From: Hyphomonas sp. 34-62-18
GTDB taxonomy: Bacteria; Pseudomonadota; Alphaproteobacteria; Caulobacterales; Hyphomonadaceae
Assembly: GCF_002282565.1 (NCBI RefSeq)
Contig: NZ_NCJT01000013.1
Coordinates: 1-49,254 of the forward strand
Length of the DNA stretch: 49,254 bases
Reading direction: 5' to 3'
The position numbers were made by a program, and so were the translations under genes. The notes beneath the pieces are model-generated. The model had not been told where the DNA came from, made no database searches, and saw nothing but the letters and a program-made list of their open reading frames with translations. Each line of letters begins with the position of its first letter. The stretch's first letter is position 1. Positions 9,700 to 16,688 of this stretch are shown here, in pieces.

Positions 9700-10545
9700 A
9701 TGCCTTCAGACATCAACAGCGATGAAGACGACAAAATCGGCCTTGAGGCGCTTGAAGAGTCCGACAGCGACAGCGAGAGTGATCGCGACTACGTTGCGAC
9801 GCTGGCGCGGGGCCTGGATGTGATCTGCTCCTTCACGCGGTACACTCCCAGAATGTCACTCAGTGAAGTTGCAAAAGCGACCGGCATGACACGGGCGTCT
9901 GCCCGCCGCATTCTTCTGACACTTGTGAAGGAAGGTTACGCGGAAAAGAATGACCGGGTCTTTTCGCTGCGCCCCAAGGTTCTTCAGCTTGGCTATTCTG
10001 CGCTCGCATCGGTTGGCATCCTGGATGTCGTTCAGCCGATCATGAATGAGTTGACCCAGTCGACGCAGGAATCAATCTTCGCGGCGGTACTGACCGGCGA
10101 TGATGTCACCTATCTTGCACGGTCGACACCGGACCGGGTGATGTCGGTCAGCTATAATGTCGGGAACCGTTTGCCGGCCTATGCAGTGTCCACTGGGCGA
10201 GTGCTGCTTGCCTATGAGTCCGATGAGGCATTGGAGCAGTACCTGTCGCGGGTTGAGCTCAAACAGCATCGTCCGAATACGGTTTCTTCCCGGATGAAGC
10301 TTCGGGAAATCATTCTGGAAACGCGCCAATTGGGCTATTCCCTTGTGGATGAGGAACTTGAGGTGGGCGTCAGATCCCTGTCGGTGCCCATTCGCGACAT
10401 CAATAACCGGGTGATCGCTGCGCTCAACGCCTGCTGCCCATCGGTTCGCTTCAGCGTTGAAGAGATGCGCAGCCAGTTGGTGCCCAAGCTGATGGATGCT
10501 GCGCTGCGTATCAACCGGTCCTTCGTTACCCGTTCGTCCAACTGA
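9700..10545 (+). CDS. IclR-family transcriptional regulator (PcaR/PobR-like)
   Basis: DNA-binding regulator with an N-terminal winged helix (MSLSEVAKATGMTRASARR recognition region) and a C-terminal IclR effector domain (residues ~95-275). The lead-in DRDYVATLARGLDVI is typical of the PcaR/PcaU/PobR branch that senses aromatic acids, but the ligand here is unknown. I chose ATG 9700, preceded by AGGA at 9686-9689; the frame is open back to 9520 (TTG- or ATG-type starts), adding about 60 low-complexity residues. Residues just after the chosen start are strongly acidic and serine-rich (SDINSDEDD, then EESDSDSESD), an unusual tail for this family. Its location suggests control of the receptor and hydrolase genes. 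Confidence 0.85.
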   Translation: MPSDINSDEDDKIGLEALEESDSDSESDRDYVATLARGLDVICSFTRYTPRMSLSEVAKATGMTRASARRILLTLVKEGYAEKNDRVFSLRPKVLQLGYSALASVGILDVVQPIMNELTQSTQESIFAAVLTGDDVTYLARSTPDRVMSVSYNVGNRLPAYAVSTGRVLLAYESDEALEQYLSRVELKQHRPNTVSSRMKLREIILETRQLGYSLVDEELEVGVRSLSVPIRDINNRVIAALNACCPSVRFSVEEMRSQLVPKLMDAALRINRSFVTRSSN

Positions 10546-10602
10546 GCGGAGTGACCAGCCGGGTCGCGGACTGCAACGCTGATCAATGCATCCGCCTGGT
10601 GG

Positions 10603-11241
10603 TCAGGATTTGATCTCTATGAGGACTTCGTTCCGTCTCAGGAAGGTTGGAGTCCAGGGCGGATTGTAGCGGGCGTAGATTGGTTCACCGACAATCTGGT
10701 AGCCTTCCTGCGCCAGGAAATCTGAGAGCTCTTTCGCCTTGGTTTCGAATTTTTTCTCATTCGAGCCGCCGGAAAAGCGGATGGCGGCCATGCGGCGCGC
10801 GGGCATCTGACTGATCTGCACGCGCGCATCGTTTGGCCGGGGCAGTGTCTCCATGCTCCAGTCTGCCGGCATCACGAAGGCGACGCGCCAGGTTTGACCA
10901 TCGGACCGGGCTTGCGTGACCGGCGCCGTCATCGCGATCTTCTGCGAGCGCGTTTGGATCACCGGCGCTGTCATTTCTATGTTGGCGCCGGAGGGCCCAT
11001 CAGGCCGTGTATTGTCGCCGAAAATGAAATTCGCCAGAGGCCGGAAGCCGCGATTGCCGGCTTCCACCATATCTCCGTCAACTTCCACCTCGGCCACGAT
11101 CATGGGGGCATAGTCCCGGATCTCGATTGACCCGGCGGACCAAATCACAGTGTGGGGCGGCTCTTCGGCGGCATGCGCTTTCGGCATCACACTCCCTCCG
11201 ATGATCAGAAAAGCCACTATCAGGCCGCGTATCCATACCAT
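10603..11241 (-). CDS. SOUL-family heme-binding protein
   Basis: Member of the SOUL/HBP family that binds heme or tetrapyrroles. Family hallmarks are visible: IEIRDYAPMIVAEV near the N-terminus, the FIFGDNT segment, the paired MTAPV motifs (IEMTAPVIQ and IAMTAPVTQ), the FVMPADWS segment, and a C-terminal ARYNPPWTPTFLRRNE. The start at 11241 has a strong GGAAGG ribosome-binding site and yields a signal peptide (VWIRGLIVAFLIIGG, cleavage near AHA-A), so the mature protein is periplasmic or lipid-associated. It is convergent with the regulator on its left and follows a flavoprotein gene by 80 bases. Its physiological role in bacteria is not known to me. Confidence 0.92.
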   Translation of the reverse strand: MVWIRGLIVAFLIIGGSVMPKAHAAEEPPHTVIWSAGSIEIRDYAPMIVAEVEVDGDMVEAGNRGFRPLANFIFGDNTRPDGPSGANIEMTAPVIQTRSQKIAMTAPVTQARSDGQTWRVAFVMPADWSMETLPRPNDARVQISQMPARRMAAIRFSGGSNEKKFETKAKELSDFLAQEGYQIVGEPIYARYNPPWTPTFLRRNEVLIEIKS

Positions 11242-11321
11242 ACTCAATTCCTTCCTCTCGTGCTTTACGTGAAAGTCCGGGGTATGGATCGCGGCGCTGT
11301 ACATGGGTGGCGCAGCCGGAA

Positions 11322-12305
11322 TTAATTGGTTGAAGCTCTATTCAAAACGGCTTCCGCTGCCGCCCAGCCACTTTCGTATGCGCCTTCAACGCCGCCGCCT
11401 GTGCATCCGTCTCCAGCGACAATGACACGTCCATCGGCAGACATCAGCACAGGAGCGCCAGCCGCTTTCAGGGCGGTTGCGTACCGCCATCTGTGGGCGG
11501 CGCAATGGACGACATCGGCTTTGCCCGCCTTCAATGTTTCAAGGGCCGCTGGAAGCGCCCGATCGATAATCGTAGCCTGCGTTTCTTCGAGCGCTGCAAT
11601 GCTGAACTCATCCGTACAGTGCACGACCCAGCGCTCGATATCCTGATCCGGGGCACGGCCGGGTTTGGCTGACTCCTGGACCATCTGTTTGATGTCCGGA
11701 TGCGGCGCGGCCACAAGGCCGGCGGGCCCATGGGACGCGCGCCTTACAGAAATCATGAGAACCCAGCTCGGCACAAAGACTACGCTTTCGAGGGCAGCCT
11801 TCAAAGAGGAGAAGTTCGCCGTGATCTGGGCAGCCTGGGGGGCGGGGGCCGTGACGACGACATGGGAATAGCCGGCCGTGTCTGGTGGTGCGCTACCCTC
11901 CAGCAGAAGCTTTTCGCCATCATCGAGGATACGGGAGATCGTAGCTTCCGTATGAAGCCTCAATGGCCGGCTTTCCGGCTTGAGGAAGGCGTTCATGCCG
12001 GGCAGGCCAACGAATTGGAGTGCAGATTGCGTGGCGCCGAGACTCGCATCGCTCCAGAATGCCAGAGAGCCTGCGACGAGTTTCTCAGCGGCAAATGCCG
12101 CGAACCGGTCCGAAGCGGCGCTGAAGAAGGGCGCGCCATGATCGAAATTGCCGAATTCAGTGCGCCGGGTGGCGAGGCGGCCGCCGATCCCGCGGCTTTT
12201 CTCGAAGATCTCTACTTCCAGCCCAGCGTCATGCAGCCTGCGGGCGCAGGTGATGCCTGCCATTCCGGCTCCGATGACGGCGATTTTCTTCTGTGTGCTT
12301 GTCAT
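11322..12305 (-). CDS. Renalase-like FAD/NAD(P)-dependent oxidoreductase
   Basis: Flavoprotein with an N-terminal Rossmann dinucleotide-binding motif (VIGAGMAGITCARRL, then an FEK acidic strand end and SRGIGGRLATRR) and a late FAD-contacting segment (VIVAGDGCTGGGVEGAYESG). This is the arrangement of renalase-like amine oxidases (COG3380 type). Renalases oxidise aberrant dihydro isomers of NAD(P)H; whether this protein does so is inference. ATG at 12305 is taken as start, with a TTG three codons upstream at 12314 as an alternative. It is divergent from the catalase-like peroxidase, so both may belong to an oxidative-stress context. Confidence 0.82.
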   Translation of the reverse strand: MTSTQKKIAVIGAGMAGITCARRLHDAGLEVEIFEKSRGIGGRLATRRTEFGNFDHGAPFFSAASDRFAAFAAEKLVAGSLAFWSDASLGATQSALQFVGLPGMNAFLKPESRPLRLHTEATISRILDDGEKLLLEGSAPPDTAGYSHVVVTAPAPQAAQITANFSSLKAALESVVFVPSWVLMISVRRASHGPAGLVAAPHPDIKQMVQESAKPGRAPDQDIERWVVHCTDEFSIAALEETQATIIDRALPAALETLKAGKADVVHCAAHRWRYATALKAAGAPVLMSADGRVIVAGDGCTGGGVEGAYESGWAAAEAVLNRASTN

Positions 12306-12516
12306 TCCCGCCAACTAGGGTGGCAGATACGAAAGGCCAGAAATTGGCGCAGCATCGGCCCGGCGAGCGAAATGAAACTTTCGATCATCGCTTTGTGATT
12401 TCCGTCCCGCGCCGCTTTTCTCTAACTGGCGGTTCTCCGCGGGGGACAGACTTCGCCATCAGGATGGCGCCCTGGCAGAATTGCGGCAGGAAGTATCGGA
12501 AAAGGCCACCCACAGC

Positions 12517-13566
12517 ATGACTCAATTGTTTCGGGATCTGTTCGGTAGACTGACAAGAGGCCCCTTGAAGGGCTTGGTCATCATCGGCGCCTGTATTGGC
12601 GCTATGGGCGCGGTTTATGCGGCGGCGGCTGGACAGTTCAGTTCTACCTTGAGCGCTCAGAAGATTGTCGACCGGCAAGAAGGGGAAGACCCATTCACCG
12701 GATTCCGGCGGGCGCATGCGAAAGGGATCTGTGTTGCGGGCGTCTTCAAATCCAACGGACAGCTCGCCGCGTTTTCGCAAGCGAGCATTTTCGAAAAAGC
12801 TGAAACAGAATTTGTCGGCCGGTTTTCAATCGGTGGCCGCAATCCTACTGCGCCTGATCTGGCTGCCGGTGTAAGAAGCCTCGCGCTCGACTTCAGGATG
12901 GATAATGGCGAGCGGTGGCGCACGGCAATGAATATCAACCCTGTCCTGGCAGTCCGAGATCCGGCGAGCTTCTATGAACAACTCGCGGCCACTGCGCCCG
13001 ACCCTGAAACCGGAAAGCCATCGCCGGATCGGATTGAAGCGTTTTTTGCGGACCATCCTGAAAGCGCGGATTTCAGGGAGTGGCAAAGCCGCTTCACGCC
13101 GTCGTCAAGCTTTGCCACCGAAACCTATCACAGCGTCAATGCCTTCCTCCTGAAGGGGGAAGCCGGGCGGGAAACGGGCGTGCGTTGGTCGCTGGTTCCC
13201 GTTGCTCCGATAGCGGAGGCTACCCTGGAAGGCCAAGATGCTCTGCAGAAAGAGTTGTTTGAGCGACTGGATGAGGGGCCGGTTCAGTTCCGGTTTCTGT
13301 TCCATGTTGCAGAGGCCGAAGACGATCTGAACGATCCCTCCCAGGCTTGGCCAACAGAAAGGCAACAGATTGAGGCAGGCATAGTTGAAATCGTTTCGGC
13401 GGAGCCCCAGGCGCAGGGCGCCTGCAACGGCATCAACTTTGATCCGCTCATCCTGCCCGCCGGTATCGAACCCACGGCGGACCCCATTCTGCACGCGCGT
13501 TCTTCCGCCTACGCTGTCTCATTGCGCCGCCGCGCGTTGGAAACCCTCCTGGAGCAGACGAAATGA
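12517..13566 (+). CDS. Catalase-family heme peroxidase (SrpA type)
   Basis: Membrane-anchored small catalase-related peroxidase of 349 residues. A single hydrophobic segment near the N-terminus (LVIIGACIGAMGAVYAAAA) anchors or exports it. The distal His is in FRRAHAKGIC, the conserved Asn lies in MNINPVLAVRDP, and the proximal heme-ligand Tyr is in ARSSAYAVSLRRR. The protein is shorter than true catalases, as is normal for this group, which reduces peroxides rather than disproportionating hydrogen peroxide. I use ATG 12517; an in-frame TTG at 12481 would add 12 residues. The stop overlaps the ATG of a cytochrome b561 by four bases, a common pairing that supplies electrons from the quinone pool. 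Confidence 0.9.
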   Translation: MTQLFRDLFGRLTRGPLKGLVIIGACIGAMGAVYAAAAGQFSSTLSAQKIVDRQEGEDPFTGFRRAHAKGICVAGVFKSNGQLAAFSQASIFEKAETEFVGRFSIGGRNPTAPDLAAGVRSLALDFRMDNGERWRTAMNINPVLAVRDPASFYEQLAATAPDPETGKPSPDRIEAFFADHPESADFREWQSRFTPSSSFATETYHSVNAFLLKGEAGRETGVRWSLVPVAPIAEATLEGQDALQKELFERLDEGPVQFRFLFHVAEAEDDLNDPSQAWPTERQQIEAGIVEIVSAEPQAQGACNGINFDPLILPAGIEPTADPILHARSSAYAVSLRRRALETLLEQTK

Positions 13567-14084
13567 CACCTGTCCGGCTTCCGCTCAGTATGCGCCTGAT
13601 ACATTGGACAACAGCCGCGCTGGTTCTCTCGCTCATCGGTCTTGGTCTGGCCATGACAGACAGTCTGGCGAACTGGCGGATTGCGGGCATTCAGCTGCAC
13701 AAGCTGGCTGGGCTCTGCGTTCTTGTGCTCACAGTCGTCCGGCTCAGCCTGCGGGCGCGTGAGCCTCTGCCCGAACTGCCTGCGCATGTCAGCCGGTTGC
13801 AACAGCGTGTTGCCGGTCTGGTGCAGGTGATGATTTATCTGCTTCTCGTGGCAATCCCCCTGTCAGGCTGGGCAATGCAGGGGGCAGCCGGAAATCCTGT
13901 AAAAGTGTTCGGTGCTTTGACCTTGCCGCAAATCGCACCTGAGAGCCTGGTGCTTTACGGAGCCTTGCGCGAGGCACACGGGTTTTTCGCCATATCGCTC
14001 CTGCTGCTGATCATGTTGCATATCGCTGGAGCGCTATACCATGGACTGGTTCTGCGTGACGGTGTGCTTCGGCGGATGCTCTAA
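13563..14084 (+). CDS. Cytochrome b561
   Basis: Four-helix diheme membrane cytochrome of 173 residues. Candidate axial His residues are H14 (RLIHW), H46 (LHKLAG), H139 (REAHG), H153 (MLHIAG) and H160. Four hydrophobic helices alternate with short loops, as expected. Its start overlaps the preceding peroxidase stop (ATGA), so the pair is translationally coupled; the likely job is passing quinol-derived electrons to that peroxidase. It ends six bases before the convergent BLUF gene. Confidence 0.9.
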   Translation: MTPVRLPLSMRLIHWTTAALVLSLIGLGLAMTDSLANWRIAGIQLHKLAGLCVLVLTVVRLSLRAREPLPELPAHVSRLQQRVAGLVQVMIYLLLVAIPLSGWAMQGAAGNPVKVFGALTLPQIAPESLVLYGALREAHGFFAISLLLLIMLHIAGALYHGLVLRDGVLRRML

Positions 14085-14090
14085 CGGCGC

Positions 14091-14519
14091 CTAGTCCCGG
14101 TTTGCCATGACAGCGCCGGTTGCAATCAGATCAGACAACAAAGCCAGTGTTGCCTTGCCCGGACTGTTGAAGGGATCGAGCTCGGCGCGGCGGAAATATT
14201 TGAGGAGCAGTCCCGGATTGAGTTTGTTGATGTGAACCTGCGCCATGGTCCAGTTGCCAAACTGGCGCTCGGAGATTTCCTCATAGACCAGCAGGCGGAC
14301 CTGCTGGTGGCGCGGATCCCGGACAATCGCATTGAAGAGCTCACAGACTTCATCCCGGCCGCCTTCAATAACCTGCACGAAGAGATTGTCGGACGCGCAG
14401 AGCAGACCGGTGATGCCGAGGGCCGGGTTATTCTTTCGGGACTGCTCAAGAATATTGTCGAGCAATGGCTTGCTGAGCTGGTCAACGGGACGGCTGGCGT
14501 AAAGGCAACGGACGAGCAT
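14091..14519 (-). CDS. BLUF-domain blue-light sensor protein
   Basis: Short flavin-based light sensor consisting essentially of one BLUF domain with a C-terminal extension. All key residues are present: Tyr7 (VRCLYAS), Asn31 in the NN of SRKNNPALGITGLL, Gln49 in LFVQVIEG, and Trp90 and Met92 in FGNWTMA, matching AppA Tyr21, Asn45, Gln63, Trp104 and Met106. No output domain is fused, so it should act through a partner. It starts eight bases after the stop of GTP cyclohydrolase I on the same strand, implying co-transcription. The two may be functionally linked, but that is inference. Confidence 0.93.
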   Translation of the reverse strand: MLVRCLYASRPVDQLSKPLLDNILEQSRKNNPALGITGLLCASDNLFVQVIEGGRDEVCELFNAIVRDPRHQQVRLLVYEEISERQFGNWTMAQVHINKLNPGLLLKYFRRAELDPFNSPGKATLALLSDLIATGAVMANRD

Positions 14520-14527
14520 GGCAGCAA

Positions 14528-15241
14528 TTACCTGTTGGTGTTCAGAAGGGCGAGGAATTCGCGGCGCAGGTTGGGATCTTTCAGGAAGGAACCCCTCATG
14601 ACACTGTTGACCATCTTGGTCTGATCATCCTTCACGCCGCGCCAGTGCATGCAGAAATGGTCTGCCTCCATGACGACAGCGAGGCCATCGGGCCGCACCT
14701 TGTTCATCAGAAGGTCTGCCAGTTGCGTGATCGCCTCTTCCTGGATTTGCGGGCGGGACATGACCCAGTCAGCGAGGCGGGAATATTTCGATAGACCAAT
14801 CAGATTGGAGTGCTCGTTCGGCATGATGCCGATCCAGAGCCGTCCCATGATCGGGCAGAAATGGTGGCTGCAGGCACTGCGCACCGTGACCGGGCCAACG
14901 ATCATCAATTCATTCAGAGAGGACGCGTTGGGAAATTCTGTGACCGGAGGCGCCTCGGAATATCGCCCGCTGAATACCTCGGTAAGGTACATTTTAGCGA
15001 CCCTGCGGGCTGTGTCGGCCGTGTTGTGGTCACTCTCGACATCGATCACGAGGCTTTCCAGAACGTTTTTGAACTTGCCCTCGACCTCGGCCAGCAGCTC
15101 ATCCATCTCGCCTGGCTGGAGAAAGGCGGAGATGTTGTCGTTGGCGTGAAACCGTTTCCGGGCCTGCTGGATACGGGCACGGATGCGGGAAGAGACAGGC
15201 TCGTCTTTGGTCTTTCCCGGAACCTTCGCAGTGTCGTCCAT
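14528..15241 (-). CDS. folE: GTP cyclohydrolase I
   Basis: Converts GTP to 7,8-dihydroneopterin triphosphate, the entry step to folate and other pterins, in the cytosol. Zinc ligands are Cys124 and His127 (ACSHHFCP) and Cys197 (HFCMHWRGV). The usual Glu of the CEHH motif is Ser here. The 237-residue length is normal with a longer charged N-terminal tail. The segments LIGLSKYSRL and SVMRGSF are typical. The downstream neighbour is a BLUF photoreceptor eight bases away. The 289 bases upstream (15242-15530) contain no gene I can support and probably hold the promoter. Confidence 0.94.
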   Translation of the reverse strand: MDDTAKVPGKTKDEPVSSRIRARIQQARKRFHANDNISAFLQPGEMDELLAEVEGKFKNVLESLVIDVESDHNTADTARRVAKMYLTEVFSGRYSEAPPVTEFPNASSLNELMIVGPVTVRSACSHHFCPIMGRLWIGIMPNEHSNLIGLSKYSRLADWVMSRPQIQEEAITQLADLLMNKVRPDGLAVVMEADHFCMHWRGVKDDQTKMVNSVMRGSFLKDPNLRREFLALLNTNR

Positions 15242-15530
15242 TATGCGTCTCTGAACTTGGATGGCAGGAGTTGGAAGGGGGCCATTCCGGGTTGCTTTTC
15301 AACCCATCTGGACTGCTGGCGCTTCGCAAATCTATCGAATTTTCTGAGCGTAACCATTCACCCGGTTCCAATCCCTGTCCAGTGGGTAGACGCTCAACAT
15401 AGTTCCCTGCAGCAGAAGTCCACCCTGAAGGCGGAAGAAACAAGGGGGAACTGGCCCGGCAGGTTTGTGTCTACAGGTCTGGCAGCCGATATGGAGGTGA
15501 TGTTCTGCGGGATCTACCAAGGCGCGGACA

Positions 15531-16034
15531 TCAGTACCGGTTCTTCATGGACAGAATCGAAGTCACTTGCCGGGCATCCTCAGCAGATATTGAGAAGCCA
15601 TCAATCAGACTTTCGAGAAAGTCCGCTTCCGCCTGTACCAAGGCGCCATCAGACAGGCACAGGTCCAGGCAATGCGCGAAGACCGGCAGGTGCATATCCT
15701 TGGGGAGCGTCCGGCAGGCTTCTCCCAGCCAGTCGGGCCGGTCATTTCGCCGTTTGACGACAAGCTGGTTGAGGGCAGCAAGTTCATTGGCATCCATGTT
15801 TTTCAGGATGCGGGATCTGTGGGAGAGCGATTTGAGTTCCTCGGCCTCCTGTTCGACCACCCGGCCGTCCGCCAGCGCCGCTGACAGGACTAGGCAGAGA
15901 TAGGCTTCGGGGATGGACCAGTCTGTCTGCCCTGCCGGGAATTCGGCGATCAGATCTTTCAGGCTGAACGCTGGCTTTTTTTCCACTGTAATCGGAGCAA
16001 ACAGAGCGCCGGCCATTTCTACATTTTCGTCCAT
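15531..16034 (-). CDS. TerB-like (tellurite-resistance fold) protein
   Basis: All-helical cytosolic protein of 167 residues with the TerB pattern: two helical halves each carrying an acidic loop (SAALADGRVVEQEAEEL and CLSDGALVQAEADFLE). I choose ATG 16034, which has AGG eight bases upstream; ATG 16049 is an alternative adding five residues. TerB-fold proteins bind divalent metal and act in stress or membrane-linked complexes, but their function is often unknown. It follows the membrane coiled-coil gene closely on the same strand and is probably the last gene of a three-gene operon starting at 18719. Confidence 0.75.
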   Translation of the reverse strand: MDENVEMAGALFAPITVEKKPAFSLKDLIAEFPAGQTDWSIPEAYLCLVLSAALADGRVVEQEAEELKSLSHRSRILKNMDANELAALNQLVVKRRNDRPDWLGEACRTLPKDMHLPVFAHCLDLCLSDGALVQAEADFLESLIDGFSISAEDARQVTSILSMKNRY

Positions 16035-16062
16035 TTCTGTACCTGTCATGGTTTGATGCGGA

Positions 16063-16629
16063 TCAATCGGGGCGGATGGGCGTGGGCGGTGGTGGCCATG
16101 CCTCAATATCCGCCTTGATTTGCTTCAGCTTGGCCAGCCGCCCTTCCAGCGCGGTGACGGTGGGGTCAAGCCATTCTACGGCCGGCGGAAGCTCTTTCAT
16201 GCGGCCGGGAATATTCTGGCGGCTCGGCTGAGCGAGTAGCGTCGCAATGTCCGCTTCGACCTGAGCGGCTTGCTGCTGAAGCGCAACAATGCTCTGGAAG
16301 CCTCCAAACGAATTGATCTGCTCCCGGAGTGTCGTGATCGTTGCGGACTGATCTGCCAGCTGCTGATCCTTCTCTGCGATACGCTTGGTCAGCGCCGATA
16401 CTTCGGCTTGAGCTGTTTGAATGGCTTGTGACGCATTTTGCTGCATCAGGAAAAATCCTGCGCCACCGGCAAATATCACACCTGCCAGAAAGACCAGCGC
16501 GATCTGAAGCCGCGCCCGGCCAGCTCTGGCCTGTGAGGCCTGATCGGAAAGCGCCTGCATCTCCTCGCGTGTGGGCACGGTTTCAAAGACTATTTCGCCC
16601 TTGTTGTCGGATACCATTGGCGGCTGCAT
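16063..16629 (-). CDS. Single-pass membrane protein with periplasmic coiled coil
   Basis: Unrecognised family, 188 residues. A charged cytosolic N-terminus of about 40 residues is followed by one membrane helix (IALVFLAGVIFAGGAGFFL) and then a long heptad-rich helix (QAEVSALTKRIAEKDQQLAD and onward) with few prolines until a proline-rich tail (WPPPPTPIRPD). ATG 16629 has AGGAG ten bases upstream. It lies between a TPR lipoprotein and a TerB-like gene, with short gaps of 59 and 13-28 bases, so the three likely form an envelope-associated unit. No function can be assigned. Confidence 0.7.
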   Translation of the reverse strand: MQPPMVSDNKGEIVFETVPTREEMQALSDQASQARAGRARLQIALVFLAGVIFAGGAGFFLMQQNASQAIQTAQAEVSALTKRIAEKDQQLADQSATITTLREQINSFGGFQSIVALQQQAAQVEADIATLLAQPSRQNIPGRMKELPPAVEWLDPTVTALEGRLAKLKQIKADIEAWPPPPTPIRPD

Positions 16630-16688
16630 GGTTTATGGCTCCTCGTGTGATGTGATGCGGACGATGCGGATAGCTGTTTGGGCATTCT

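Noticed and set aside
14126-14527. Second minus-strand frame overlapping the BLUF gene
   Set aside because: Serine/Arg-rich shadow; the BLUF frame has all the flavin-binding residues.
16053-16066. Perfect FNR/FixK-like box TTGAT-GCGG-ATCAA
   Set aside because: It overlaps the end of the coiled-coil protein gene and is too close to the TerB-like start for a normal activator position, so it is likely chance; worth noting only if oxygen regulation of this operon is found.
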